Below are positions 16,859 to 25,302 of a stretch of DNA of 64,000 bases, piece after piece (the stretch's first letter is position 1; the number at the start of each line of letters is the position of its first letter). This DNA comes from Pseudoclavibacter helvolus (GTDB lineage: Bacteria; Actinomycetota; Actinomycetes; Actinomycetales; Microbacteriaceae). Under the pieces are notes generated by a model. It searched no databases. It had not been told where the DNA came from and saw nothing but the letters and a program-made list of their open reading frames with translations. The stretch lies in NCBI RefSeq assembly GCF_014191305.1, contig NZ_JACHWJ010000001.1, positions 682,001 to 746,000 of the forward strand, written 5' to 3'. Both the position numbers and the translations under genes were made by a program.

Positions 16859-19800
16859 GTGTCGCAAAAAATCGCTGGCCTGTACCGTCCCGAGCTCGAG
16901 AAGAGCGACTGTGGCGTCGGTTTCATCACACGCAAAGACGGTGTGCAGCACCATGACGTCATCCGGCTCGGCAACGCGGCGCTGTGCGCGATCCCGCACC
17001 GCGGCGGGATGTCCGCGGAGGGAGTCGGGGACGGCGCTGGCGTCAACGTCGACCTCTCCGTCGAGTTCTTCAGCGCGATTGTGGGCCGGCAGCTCACAGC
17101 TGGCCTCTTCGGCGTCGGCAACTTCTTCATGCCGAGTGACGAGGCTCAGATCGGGGCTGCCCACGAACTGATCTCCAGCACCCTGCGCTCACACGGCATC
17201 GAGCCGGTGCTCGTGCGTGACGTCCCGGTCGATCCCTCCGTGGCACGCCCAGCTGCGGAGCACTACCAGCTGCCGATCGTGCAGTGGGTCTTCGAAGCCG
17301 CCGAGGGCTGGGGTCGAGCCGAGATGGACGCGGCAGCCAACTCCGCGCTTCTCGACATCGAAGGCGTCGCCTACGCCGATCCCGCGCTCCAGGGGCTCTA
17401 CCCGCTCTCGCTGAGCGCGCGCACGCAGACCCTCAAGGGGCGCCTGAACTCCAACGAGGTCATCCCCTACTTCACCGACCTGCTCGACGAGCGCCAGTCC
17501 GTGCGGACGCTCTTCTTCCACACGCGCTTCTCGACGAACACGGAACCGCACCCGAGCATGGCGCAGCCGTTCCGGATGCTCGCGCACAACGGCGAGCTGA
17601 ACACCGACCGCAAGAACCGACTTTCCGAGAACGCCCTGGCGACGGCGCGCGGGCGCGTGATCGCGCATCCCCCCGGGCAGTCCGACAGCAGCCGATTCGA
17701 CCAGACGCTGCAGAGCCGCGTCTTCGACGATGGGCTCGAACTCGTCGAAGCGGTCGTCTCGACGATGCCGCCCGCCTGGGAGAACGACCGGACGCTGACC
17801 CCGGAGGTCCGCGACATGCTTGAGTTCTTCTCGCTCTACGAGGAGAAGAACGACGGACCGGCGGCCCTCGTCTTCAGCAACGGCGACATCATCGGCGCCC
17901 GCCTCGATCGCCTCGGCCTGCGCCCCCTGCGCAGCGTCGAGACTGACGACTACCTCGTCGTCAGCTCCGAGGCCGGACAGATCCAGTTCGCGCCAGGCAC
18001 GATCATTCGCCGTGGTCGCATCGAAGCTGGCGGGATGCTGTACTTCGACCACAGGCAGGGGCGCAGCTTCCGCACTTGGGAGGCGCTCGAGCAGCTCGCC
18101 CTGCGACGCGACTACAGCGCCGACCTCAACGCGGCCCGAGTCAACATCGAGGACATCGAGCTCCCCGAGATCACTCGAGGCAGCAACACGCTCGGCTACG
18201 ACGGGGACCTCTCCCCCGCTGGCAGGTACGTCGCGTACTCGCTCAACCAGGAGAGCTTCAAGTTCATGATGGACCCGATGCTCGCCAACGGCACCGAGCG
18301 CATCTCCGCCATGGGCTACGGCAACGCGATCAACGCCCTCTCCGATCAGGAGGGCGGCCTCGCCAAGTACTTCTCGCAGCGGTTCGCGCAGGTCACGAAC
18401 CCGCCGCTCGACAGCATCCGCGAAGCCGACGGGATGACGCTTCGCGTCGCGCTCGGAGCCAAGCCGGACGGCGGCAACCGCACGAGGCAGATCGTCGTCC
18501 CCTCGCCCATCCTGAGCCACCTCAACATGGTGGCGCTCCGAGAGCAGCGACTTGCGCCACTCGAGCGCTTCGAGATCCTCTACACGCCCGTGCAGGGCGA
18601 CGCGGCGGCGAACGCGGTCGCGCTCCGCGACGCCGTCGAGCGCGTCTGCGAGGCCGTGGTCGAGTTCGCGCGGACGGAGGGCGGCATCGCCGTCCTCACC
18701 GACCGCAACGTGTCTCGCGGAGAGGCCGCCATCCCGCTCATCCTGGTCATCGCGGCCGTCAACCAGCGCCTCATCAGGGAGGGGCTCCGCCTTCGCGTCT
18801 CGCTCATCGCCGAGAGCGGGCAGCTTCCCTCTTCGCACCACATCGCCTCAGCTCTCGGCTTCGGAGCCGCGGCCGTCTACCCGCTGTGCGTGCGCCTGCG
18901 CGCCGAGGAGCGGTACCCGAGCGGCGTCGCGTCTGTCGACACGATCACGGAGACCGACCTGGCAGTCGCGCGCTTCGCGAAGGCGGCAGAGAAGTCGCTC
19001 ATGAAGACCATGGGCCGCGTCGGCCTGTGCACCGTCGAGAGCTACATCGGCGGCGAGTTCTTCGAGCCGAACTACCTCGACACGAAAGACCCGGTGCTGG
19101 CCGACTACTTCCCGCACCTTGCGGCCCCCGTCGGCGGGGTGCGCTTCGAACGCATCGCCCTAGCCGTCGCCGAGTGGCACGAACGGGCCGTCGCTGTGGC
19201 GGACGAGAAGCAGATCCCGCTGCTCGGACTCTTCAAGGAACGCCAGGAGGGTGCTGGCCACTCGTTCGGCACGACGGCCGTTCGCGGGTTCATCGACATG
19301 ACGGAAGAGCCGCGCATCCTCGAATCGCGCAGTGCCGCCACAACGAACGAAGCAGCCGGGGCCTCGGCCGAGCCGCACCCAGGACACGACTCCCTTCGCC
19401 TCCTCACGCTCGGCCAGCTCGGCGACGCGTTCGGCCTCGACGACAAGGCCTACACCTACAGCGGCTACGGGGCGCTCACGCCGGAGCAGATCGACGCGTT
19501 CGAGATCACGCCCGGCTACCGCGACTTCGTCACCAACACGATCCAGGAGCGCACGCGCCGCCCGTCAGCGCTTCGTGACGTGCTCTCGCTGCCCGCCGAC
19601 GTCCGCCTCGCGTCGACGCCTTCCGAGTTCGCCCGAGAGCTGAGCCGCTTCTCCCTCGAGGGCAACAGCGATGTACGAGTGCGCGGCCTCGAGATCGACC
19701 GGGTCGACAACGAACTGTATCGGCTCACGCTGACCGGTCCCCTCGACGGCGACGCGACTCGCTACGACGCCCTTGCGCAGGTGCTGGCTGCGCTCGACTC

Positions 19801-22465
19801 CGAGGCCATCGTCGAGACGACTGCGACGGATGCGCACCTCGACATCCGGGTCGCTCCCTGCTCCTCCGGCATCCTGAGCCTGCTCAGGACAGCCCCAGAC
19901 AGCATCCCGCTCGACGAGGTGCAGCCCGCGCACGAGATCGCCCGCACGCTCGCCTCCGGCGCCATGAGCCACGGGGCGCTCGTCGCGACGGCGCACGAGT
20001 CGGTGGCGCACGGCACGAACATGGTCGGCGGAATGTCGAACTGCGGTGAGGGTGGCGAGCACATCACGCGCTACAACACGATCCGCGGCTCGCGCATCAA
20101 GCAGTTCGCTTCCGGGCGCTTTGGCATCTGGGCCGGCTACCTCGCGGACCCGATGCTGCAAGAGCTCGAAATCAAGATCGGTCAGGGGGCCAAGCCGGGT
20201 GAGGGCGGCCAGCTGCCAGCACCCAAGGTCACGGTCGACATCGCCGCCGCCCGCGGCGGCACGCCAGGCGTCGAGCTCGTCTCCCCGCCCCCGCACCACG
20301 ACACCTACTCGATCGAGGACCTCGCGCAGCTCATCCACGACTGCAAGGCGGCTCGCGTTCGCGTCGTCGTGAAGCTCGTCTCGTCGGAGGGAATCGGCAC
20401 GATCGCGGTCGGCGTCGCGAAGGCCGGGGCCGACGTCATCAACGTGGCAGGCAACACGGGCGGTACCGGCGCGGCGGCCGTCACGAGCCTCAAGTACGCG
20501 GGGAGGTCCGCCGAGATCGGCGTCGCCGAGGTGCACCAGGCGCTTCTCGCCAACGGGCTCCGCCAGAAGGTCGTCCTCCGCTGCTCCGGCGCGCACCAGA
20601 TGGCGAGCGACGTCGTCACCTCGGCGCTGCTCGGCGGAGACAGCTTCGAGTTCGGCACGACGGCGCTCATGATGCTCGGTTGCGTCATGGCGAAGAATTG
20701 CAACATCAAGTGCCCTGCCGGGCTGACGACGAACCCAGAGGTGTTCGACGGCGACCCGCGCGCCCTTGCGCAGTACCTGCTCAACATCTCGCACGAGGTT
20801 CGCGAGATCCTCGCGTCCCTCGGACTGCGCTCGCTCGGCGAGGCGCGGGGGCGCGGCGACCTGCTGCAGCTCCTCGCCCACCCGGCCAGCGTCGGCGACC
20901 TCGATGTGCGCGACATGCTCGCGAAGGTGCCCGAGAAGATCGTCACCGACCCGATCTACCTTGAGAAGGACTTCAGCATCGACGACTCGCTTGTCGAGCA
21001 GATCCGCGCCGCACTCGTCGACCGCGCAGAGCCCGAGGTCCGCATCGAGGGCGTGGAGATGGGCAACCGCTTCAAATCGGTGGGCGGGCAGTTGTCGATC
21101 GACCTCGAGCGGATGCTGAACTACGAGCTTGACGCAGACACGGTCGCTGCTCTCCCCGCGGTGGTCGAGGACGAGCGCGGCAGGCGGTCGCTTGTCGACG
21201 GCAGCATCGTCGTGACCACCCAGGGATCCGCCGGCCAGTCCTACGGCGCCTTCAGCAACGACGGTATGCGCCTCGAGCACACGGGCACCGCGAACGACGG
21301 CGTCGGCAAGAGCCAGGGCGGCGGGACCATCGTGGTCCTCTCCCCCGGCGGCGGAGGTTCGCAGCCTGGCGAGAACGTGCTCATCGGCAACTTCGCGCTC
21401 TTCGGAGCAACGGGCGGACGCACGTTCGTGCAGGGTGAGGCCGGAGACCGGTTCGCGGTTCGCAACTCGGGCGCAACGGCGGTTGTCGAGGGCATCGGCG
21501 ACTTCGGCTGCGAGTACATGACCAACGGCGCGGTCCTCAACCTCGGAAGCGCCGGCAAGGGCCTTGGCAACGGCATGAGCGGAGGCTTCGTCTACCAGTA
21601 CGACGCCGACGGGACGACCCGAGACAACGTGAGCAACGACTCGCTGCTCGTCTTCCCCATCACCGACACGAGCCGCGGCGACTTCCACGAGGCCGCCGTC
21701 AAGCTGCTGCTGCAGTGGCACCTCGACGCGACGGGCTCCCCCCTCGCGGCGCGCATCCTGAGCGAGTGGGAGACAGAGCGCAGCAAGTTCTTCTGCGGCA
21801 TGCCGCGCGCACTGCTGCTCTACCAGGACGCCGACGAGATCCTGGCGGCCAAGGGGCGCAAGGAGCTGCTCGACGAACTCTCGACCTCGATCGCGACCCA
21901 CCGCATCCGCCTGTTCAAGGAGGCGTACCGAGGCGGGCACCCCGTCATCGGCGGGCGCACGCCGGGAGGTGCAGAGTCTGACCGTGACGACCGGTTCGCG
22001 CTCCTTGCCTCCTACGCGGTGCTCAACATCGCGCAGGACATCGCGCTCACGAGGGTGCCGGACGCCCACGGTCCAGACGACCCAAGGGTCGTCGAGGCCG
22101 TTCGCAAGCTCCTCCTCACCGAGGACTTCTTTGTCATGCAGCGCGTGAACAAGTACCTGCGGGGCGAACTCGAGCGGTTTGAAGACGCGCAGCTGGCGGC
22201 CCTCATCGCCGCGAAGCGCCTCGAGGACTACAAGGACGCCCTCAGGCTGCGCAATGTGCGCAGCATCGACGCGCCGGGAACGACGGGGTGGATCATGTAC
22301 CAGAACGTGAAGAACCGCCGCCTGCTGGAGTCGGTCGGCACCGACGAGATCCTCGCGACGGCCGCCATGGTCGACATCGCGCGCGAGCTGGTCGTGACCG
22401 AGAAGCGTCAGCAACCATCGGCGGCTGCGGCCGGTCTGGCGGCGACCGCCGGAGGTCTCGCATGA
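16859..22465 (+). CDS. Divergent glutamate synthase large-subunit-like protein (1868 residues)
   Basis: The protein has all parts of a GltB-type glutamate synthase. There is an N-terminal Ntn glutaminase with candidate nucleophile C18 after a short propeptide (SDCGVGF), HRGGMSAEGVGDGAGV and HTRFSTNTEPHPSMAQPFR. The FMN synthase domain includes GQGAKPGEGGQLPAPKV and SPPPHHDTYSIEDL. A GXGXG beta-helix ends near residue 1580. It differs from canonical GltB in two ways: the 3Fe-4S cysteines C1275-x5-C1281-x3-C1285 have a one-residue shorter second gap, and about 285 extra C-terminal residues follow. The GTG at 16859 has GGAGG seven bases upstream. Its stop overlaps the next start (ATGA). There is no GltD partner; canonical gltBD lies elsewhere in this window. 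The substrate may differ from glutamine/2-oxoglutarate. Confidence 0.85.
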   Translation: MSQKIAGLYRPELEKSDCGVGFITRKDGVQHHDVIRLGNAALCAIPHRGGMSAEGVGDGAGVNVDLSVEFFSAIVGRQLTAGLFGVGNFFMPSDEAQIGAAHELISSTLRSHGIEPVLVRDVPVDPSVARPAAEHYQLPIVQWVFEAAEGWGRAEMDAAANSALLDIEGVAYADPALQGLYPLSLSARTQTLKGRLNSNEVIPYFTDLLDERQSVRTLFFHTRFSTNTEPHPSMAQPFRMLAHNGELNTDRKNRLSENALATARGRVIAHPPGQSDSSRFDQTLQSRVFDDGLELVEAVVSTMPPAWENDRTLTPEVRDMLEFFSLYEEKNDGPAALVFSNGDIIGARLDRLGLRPLRSVETDDYLVVSSEAGQIQFAPGTIIRRGRIEAGGMLYFDHRQGRSFRTWEALEQLALRRDYSADLNAARVNIEDIELPEITRGSNTLGYDGDLSPAGRYVAYSLNQESFKFMMDPMLANGTERISAMGYGNAINALSDQEGGLAKYFSQRFAQVTNPPLDSIREADGMTLRVALGAKPDGGNRTRQIVVPSPILSHLNMVALREQRLAPLERFEILYTPVQGDAAANAVALRDAVERVCEAVVEFARTEGGIAVLTDRNVSRGEAAIPLILVIAAVNQRLIREGLRLRVSLIAESGQLPSSHHIASALGFGAAAVYPLCVRLRAEERYPSGVASVDTITETDLAVARFAKAAEKSLMKTMGRVGLCTVESYIGGEFFEPNYLDTKDPVLADYFPHLAAPVGGVRFERIALAVAEWHERAVAVADEKQIPLLGLFKERQEGAGHSFGTTAVRGFIDMTEEPRILESRSAATTNEAAGASAEPHPGHDSLRLLTLGQLGDAFGLDDKAYTYSGYGALTPEQIDAFEITPGYRDFVTNTIQERTRRPSALRDVLSLPADVRLASTPSEFARELSRFSLEGNSDVRVRGLEIDRVDNELYRLTLTGPLDGDATRYDALAQVLAALDSEAIVETTATDAHLDIRVAPCSSGILSLLRTAPDSIPLDEVQPAHEIARTLASGAMSHGALVATAHESVAHGTNMVGGMSNCGEGGEHITRYNTIRGSRIKQFASGRFGIWAGYLADPMLQELEIKIGQGAKPGEGGQLPAPKVTVDIAAARGGTPGVELVSPPPHHDTYSIEDLAQLIHDCKAARVRVVVKLVSSEGIGTIAVGVAKAGADVINVAGNTGGTGAAAVTSLKYAGRSAEIGVAEVHQALLANGLRQKVVLRCSGAHQMASDVVTSALLGGDSFEFGTTALMMLGCVMAKNCNIKCPAGLTTNPEVFDGDPRALAQYLLNISHEVREILASLGLRSLGEARGRGDLLQLLAHPASVGDLDVRDMLAKVPEKIVTDPIYLEKDFSIDDSLVEQIRAALVDRAEPEVRIEGVEMGNRFKSVGGQLSIDLERMLNYELDADTVAALPAVVEDERGRRSLVDGSIVVTTQGSAGQSYGAFSNDGMRLEHTGTANDGVGKSQGGGTIVVLSPGGGGSQPGENVLIGNFALFGATGGRTFVQGEAGDRFAVRNSGATAVVEGIGDFGCEYMTNGAVLNLGSAGKGLGNGMSGGFVYQYDADGTTRDNVSNDSLLVFPITDTSRGDFHEAAVKLLLQWHLDATGSPLAARILSEWETERSKFFCGMPRALLLYQDADEILAAKGRKELLDELSTSIATHRIRLFKEAYRGGHPVIGGRTPGGAESDRDDRFALLASYAVLNIAQDIALTRVPDAHGPDDPRVVEAVRKLLLTEDFFVMQRVNKYLRGELERFEDAQLAALIAAKRLEDYKDALRLRNVRSIDAPGTTGWIMYQNVKNRRLLESVGTDEILATAAMVDIARELVVTEKRQQPSAAAAGLAATAGGLA

Positions 22466-24198
22466 GCGCGCCTTTCATCCCCGTAGACGCCCCGTTCACG
22501 CGGGAGCAGCAGGCCTGGCTCTCTGGGTTCATGGCGGGTCTTGCCGCGATCCCGACAGCCGACAAGGAGGTCCAGGCGGCGACGCTCACCCTCGAGATCC
22601 TCATCGGCACGCAGACCGGAAACTGCGAGTTCGTCGCCGAAGACCTTGCGGCGGCCGCGCGTGGCGCCGGGCTTGCCGCGACGCTCGCCCCACTTGATTC
22701 CGTTTCGCCCGAGGCGCTCGGCGGCGAGCGCAACATCATCGTCGTGACCTCCACGTACGGCGAGGGCGAGATGCCGGACAACGCCGAGCTGTTCTGGGAA
22801 GAGCTCTCGGCCGAAGGCGCGCCTCGCCTCGAGTCGGCGAAGTTCGCGGTGCTTGCGCTCGGAGACAGTAGCTACGACGACTACTGCCAGGCAGGCAAGC
22901 TCATCGACACGCGCCTCGAGCAGCTCGGGGCCACCCGAGCCGTTCAGCGCGTCGACTGCGACGTCGACTACGAGGAATCTGCGGCTGCGTGGATCGCCGA
23001 GGTCGTCGAGCACTTCGCGGCGCTACAGCCGAACACCGCGGCGCCAGCACCCGCGGCCGCGGCGGCACCTGCACGCGTGCGCTCGCCATGGAACAAGAAG
23101 ACGCCGTACCCGTCGCGCCTCGCCGTGAACCGCGTGCTGTCCGGACCCACAAGCTCGAAGGAGATCCGCCACTTCGAGGTCGATCTCGGAGACAGCGGGA
23201 TCACCTACGCGGCGGGTGACGCCCTCGCGGTCGTGCCGGTCAACGAGCCAGCGCTCGTCGATGAACTGCTCGGTCACCTCGGGTTCTCCGGCGAGGAGGC
23301 TCTCGAGAACGGTTCGTCACTGCGGACCGCGTTCGAGCGTGAGCTCGACATCACGGCCCCCTCGAAGGACCTGCTTGCCGAGCTCTCCGCCCGCGAGCCG
23401 AGCGGCGCAGTGGCCGAGCTCGTGCAGCGCGGCGACAAGGCGCAGCTCGACAGCTGGCTGTGGGGCCGTGACACGCTCGACGTCCTGCGGGCGGCGCAGG
23501 GCGTCTCGTTTGGTGCCGACGAGTTCGCGGCACTGCTTCGACCCCTGCAGCACCGCGCGTACTCGATCTCTTCGAGCCCGCTCGCAAGCCCGGACCGCAT
23601 CCACCTCACGGTTGCCTCTGTTCGGTACGGCAACGAGGCAAGGCGCTACGGCGGTGTCTGCTCGACGTTCCTCGCGGATCGCGTCGGCGAGGTCGATCCA
23701 GTGCACCTGTTCCTCCAGCCGAACGCGGCCTTCCGCGTGCCAGAGGACGACGACGCGCCGATGATCATGGTCGGCCCTGGAACGGGAATCGCTCCGTTCC
23801 GCGGGTTCCTGCACGAGCGCGAGGCTCGGGGTGCGGCTGGCCGGAACTGGCTGCTGTTCGGAGATCAGCACCGCGAGAGCGACTTCATCTACGAGGAGGA
23901 GCTCGCGGGACTGAGCGACCGCGGTGTGCTCGACCGGCTCGACCTGGCATTTTCGCGCGACCAGGCGGAGAAGATCTACGTGCAGACGCGGATGCTCGAG
24001 CACAGCGCCGAGCTCTACGCGTGGCTCGAGGAAGGCGGCCACTTCTACGTGTGCGGCGACGCCTCGCGCATGGCTCGCGATGTCGACGACGCTCTGCATG
24101 CCGTCGTCGCACAGGAGCGCGGGGTGAGTGCTGAGGCGGCCGCCGAGTATGTGGGCGCGCTCAAACGTCAGAAGCGCTACGTCAGGGACGTGTACTGA
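22462..24198 (+). CDS. CysJ-like NADPH diflavin reductase
   Basis: This 578-residue protein has an N-terminal flavodoxin domain (about residues 45-190: LIGTQTGNCEF, TSTYGEGEMPDN, LGDSSYDDYCQAG), an Ala/Pro-rich linker, and a ferredoxin-NADP reductase module with FAD motif RAYSISSSPL, NADPH motifs MVGPGTGIAPFRGFLHER and FGDQHRESDF, and the C-terminus KRYVRDVY typical of CysJ. It moves electrons from NADPH through FAD and FMN to a partner protein. No sulfite reductase hemoprotein gene is nearby. Translation is coupled to the GltB-like gene (ATGA overlap, GGAGG upstream), so the GltB-like protein and the downstream heme protein are the candidate acceptors. Confidence 0.92.
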   Translation: MSAPFIPVDAPFTREQQAWLSGFMAGLAAIPTADKEVQAATLTLEILIGTQTGNCEFVAEDLAAAARGAGLAATLAPLDSVSPEALGGERNIIVVTSTYGEGEMPDNAELFWEELSAEGAPRLESAKFAVLALGDSSYDDYCQAGKLIDTRLEQLGATRAVQRVDCDVDYEESAAAWIAEVVEHFAALQPNTAAPAPAAAAAPARVRSPWNKKTPYPSRLAVNRVLSGPTSSKEIRHFEVDLGDSGITYAAGDALAVVPVNEPALVDELLGHLGFSGEEALENGSSLRTAFERELDITAPSKDLLAELSAREPSGAVAELVQRGDKAQLDSWLWGRDTLDVLRAAQGVSFGADEFAALLRPLQHRAYSISSSPLASPDRIHLTVASVRYGNEARRYGGVCSTFLADRVGEVDPVHLFLQPNAAFRVPEDDDAPMIMVGPGTGIAPFRGFLHEREARGAAGRNWLLFGDQHRESDFIYEEELAGLSDRGVLDRLDLAFSRDQAEKIYVQTRMLEHSAELYAWLEEGGHFYVCGDASRMARDVDDALHAVVAQERGVSAEAAAEYVGALKRQKRYVRDVY

Positions 24199-24201
24199 GC
24201 C

Positions 24202-25293
24202 ATGCTGCCGGAGGACGTCGCGGGCCAGGGTGAGGTCTGCGGGGCGAACGGGAGCTGCTCGTGCGCGCGGCGGCGCCACCGTGGACCAGGCGGAGCGGGA
24301 TCGGACCGTGGGGCGGCGGGGCGAGCCCATCAGGTGAATGCTCACGGTGCGAGCACACTCGACCGGTTGCTCTCGTCGTCGCACACGATGCTTCGGAGGG
24401 TGGCGCTGACTCCGGAGGCGCTGGCCTACGGGCTGGTCGGCTTCGGGACGGCGACGGCGACGACCAGAAACGCCGCGTGCACGCTGCACCAGATCGGCAG
24501 CTACGACCTGCCGACGGCGTGCGGGGCTGCGCTGGTGCCGCCCTCTGCGTGGATCACGCTGCGTGTGCGTCCGTCACTGCTCGGCGCCGCGGTCGTCGCG
24601 CACGAGGAGGGACTGCCAGGTGCGCTGCCGAGCCTGTACGTGTACTCGGTCGATGGACGCCTTGCGCACAGGGTGCTTGTGCACTCGCAGGAGGACGCGG
24701 AGCTGCTCTCGAGGCTCGGTCGTTCTCGGGCCCCAAGCGCGGCGCAGCTGAGCAGCCTGCGGCTAGCTACGGTGGAAGAGGCGGGCTGGCGCGACGGGGA
24801 CCTGCTGGCCCAGCTCGACGCAGTGTTCGAAGACGGCGGCCGCGACCGCCACGCGTCGCTGCTTGGTGGCGGCGGGGGTGAGGCCCGCGGGGTGTGGGGC
24901 GTCGGTGGCGGTGGCGGCGTCAGCAGTAGTCGCGGCGTGGACTGCGCCGTGGTCTCGGCGGTGTTCGAGCACCTGAGTTCTGTGGGCCTGCCGGTGTGCG
25001 TGGGAGTGCCGTCGAGCGCCGTCCTGCAGTTGAGCGCCGGCCCCGTGCACCTCGTGGAGCGCGTGGGAAGTCTGCTTGTTGTCTCCCTTGGTGAGGGCAT
25101 CGTCGAGCTGGACCTCTCCGCGTTGCGCTCCTGTCTGCTCGTCACCTCGTGGGGCCCGCAAGGGCTCACCTCGACCTTGGAGCTCTACGACGAGCGCTCG
25201 CGCTGCGTGGCAGTGCTGACGCAGCTTGGGCTCGTCGGGCAGGACGTGCACCGTGCGTGGGAGCACATGCTGGAGTCGTTGCCCGCTCCGTGA
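24202..25293 (+). CDS. Divergent HmuS/HemS-like heme-binding or heme-degrading protein
   Basis: Two tandem HemS-type repeats are visible. Repeat one (about residues 70-185) has ATATTRNAACTLHQIGSY, AWITLRVRPSLLGAAVV and SLYVYSVDGRLAHRVLVHSQ. Repeat two (about 250-360) has LQLSAGPVHLVERVGSLLVV, LTSTLELYDE and HRAWEHMLESL. This is the layout of HmuS/ChuS/HemS, cytoplasmic proteins that bind and in some cases break down heme with reductase-supplied electrons. His217 (DRHASLLG) sits where the DTHQF heme ligand falls in the family. A Gly-rich linker separates the repeats. The first 40 or so residues look unrelated; a GTG at 24334 is an alternative start. It begins three bases after the diflavin reductase, its plausible electron donor. 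Confidence 0.72.
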   Translation: MLPEDVAGQGEVCGANGSCSCARRRHRGPGGAGSDRGAAGRAHQVNAHGASTLDRLLSSSHTMLRRVALTPEALAYGLVGFGTATATTRNAACTLHQIGSYDLPTACGAALVPPSAWITLRVRPSLLGAAVVAHEEGLPGALPSLYVYSVDGRLAHRVLVHSQEDAELLSRLGRSRAPSAAQLSSLRLATVEEAGWRDGDLLAQLDAVFEDGGRDRHASLLGGGGGEARGVWGVGGGGGVSSSRGVDCAVVSAVFEHLSSVGLPVCVGVPSSAVLQLSAGPVHLVERVGSLLVVSLGEGIVELDLSALRSCLLVTSWGPQGLTSTLELYDERSRCVAVLTQLGLVGQDVHRAWEHMLESLPAP

Positions 25294-25302
25294 GCTGTGG
25301 TC

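Noticed and set aside
22462-24198. Diflavin reductase as a true sulfite reductase subunit (cysJ)
   Set aside because: There is no cysI or other assimilatory sulfate reduction gene nearby, and the gene is translationally coupled to a GltB-like gene.
24261-24881. Alternative frame inside the HmuS-like gene
   Set aside because: Its translation is Arg/Ala/Gly-rich without motifs, whereas the chosen frame carries two recognisable HemS repeats.
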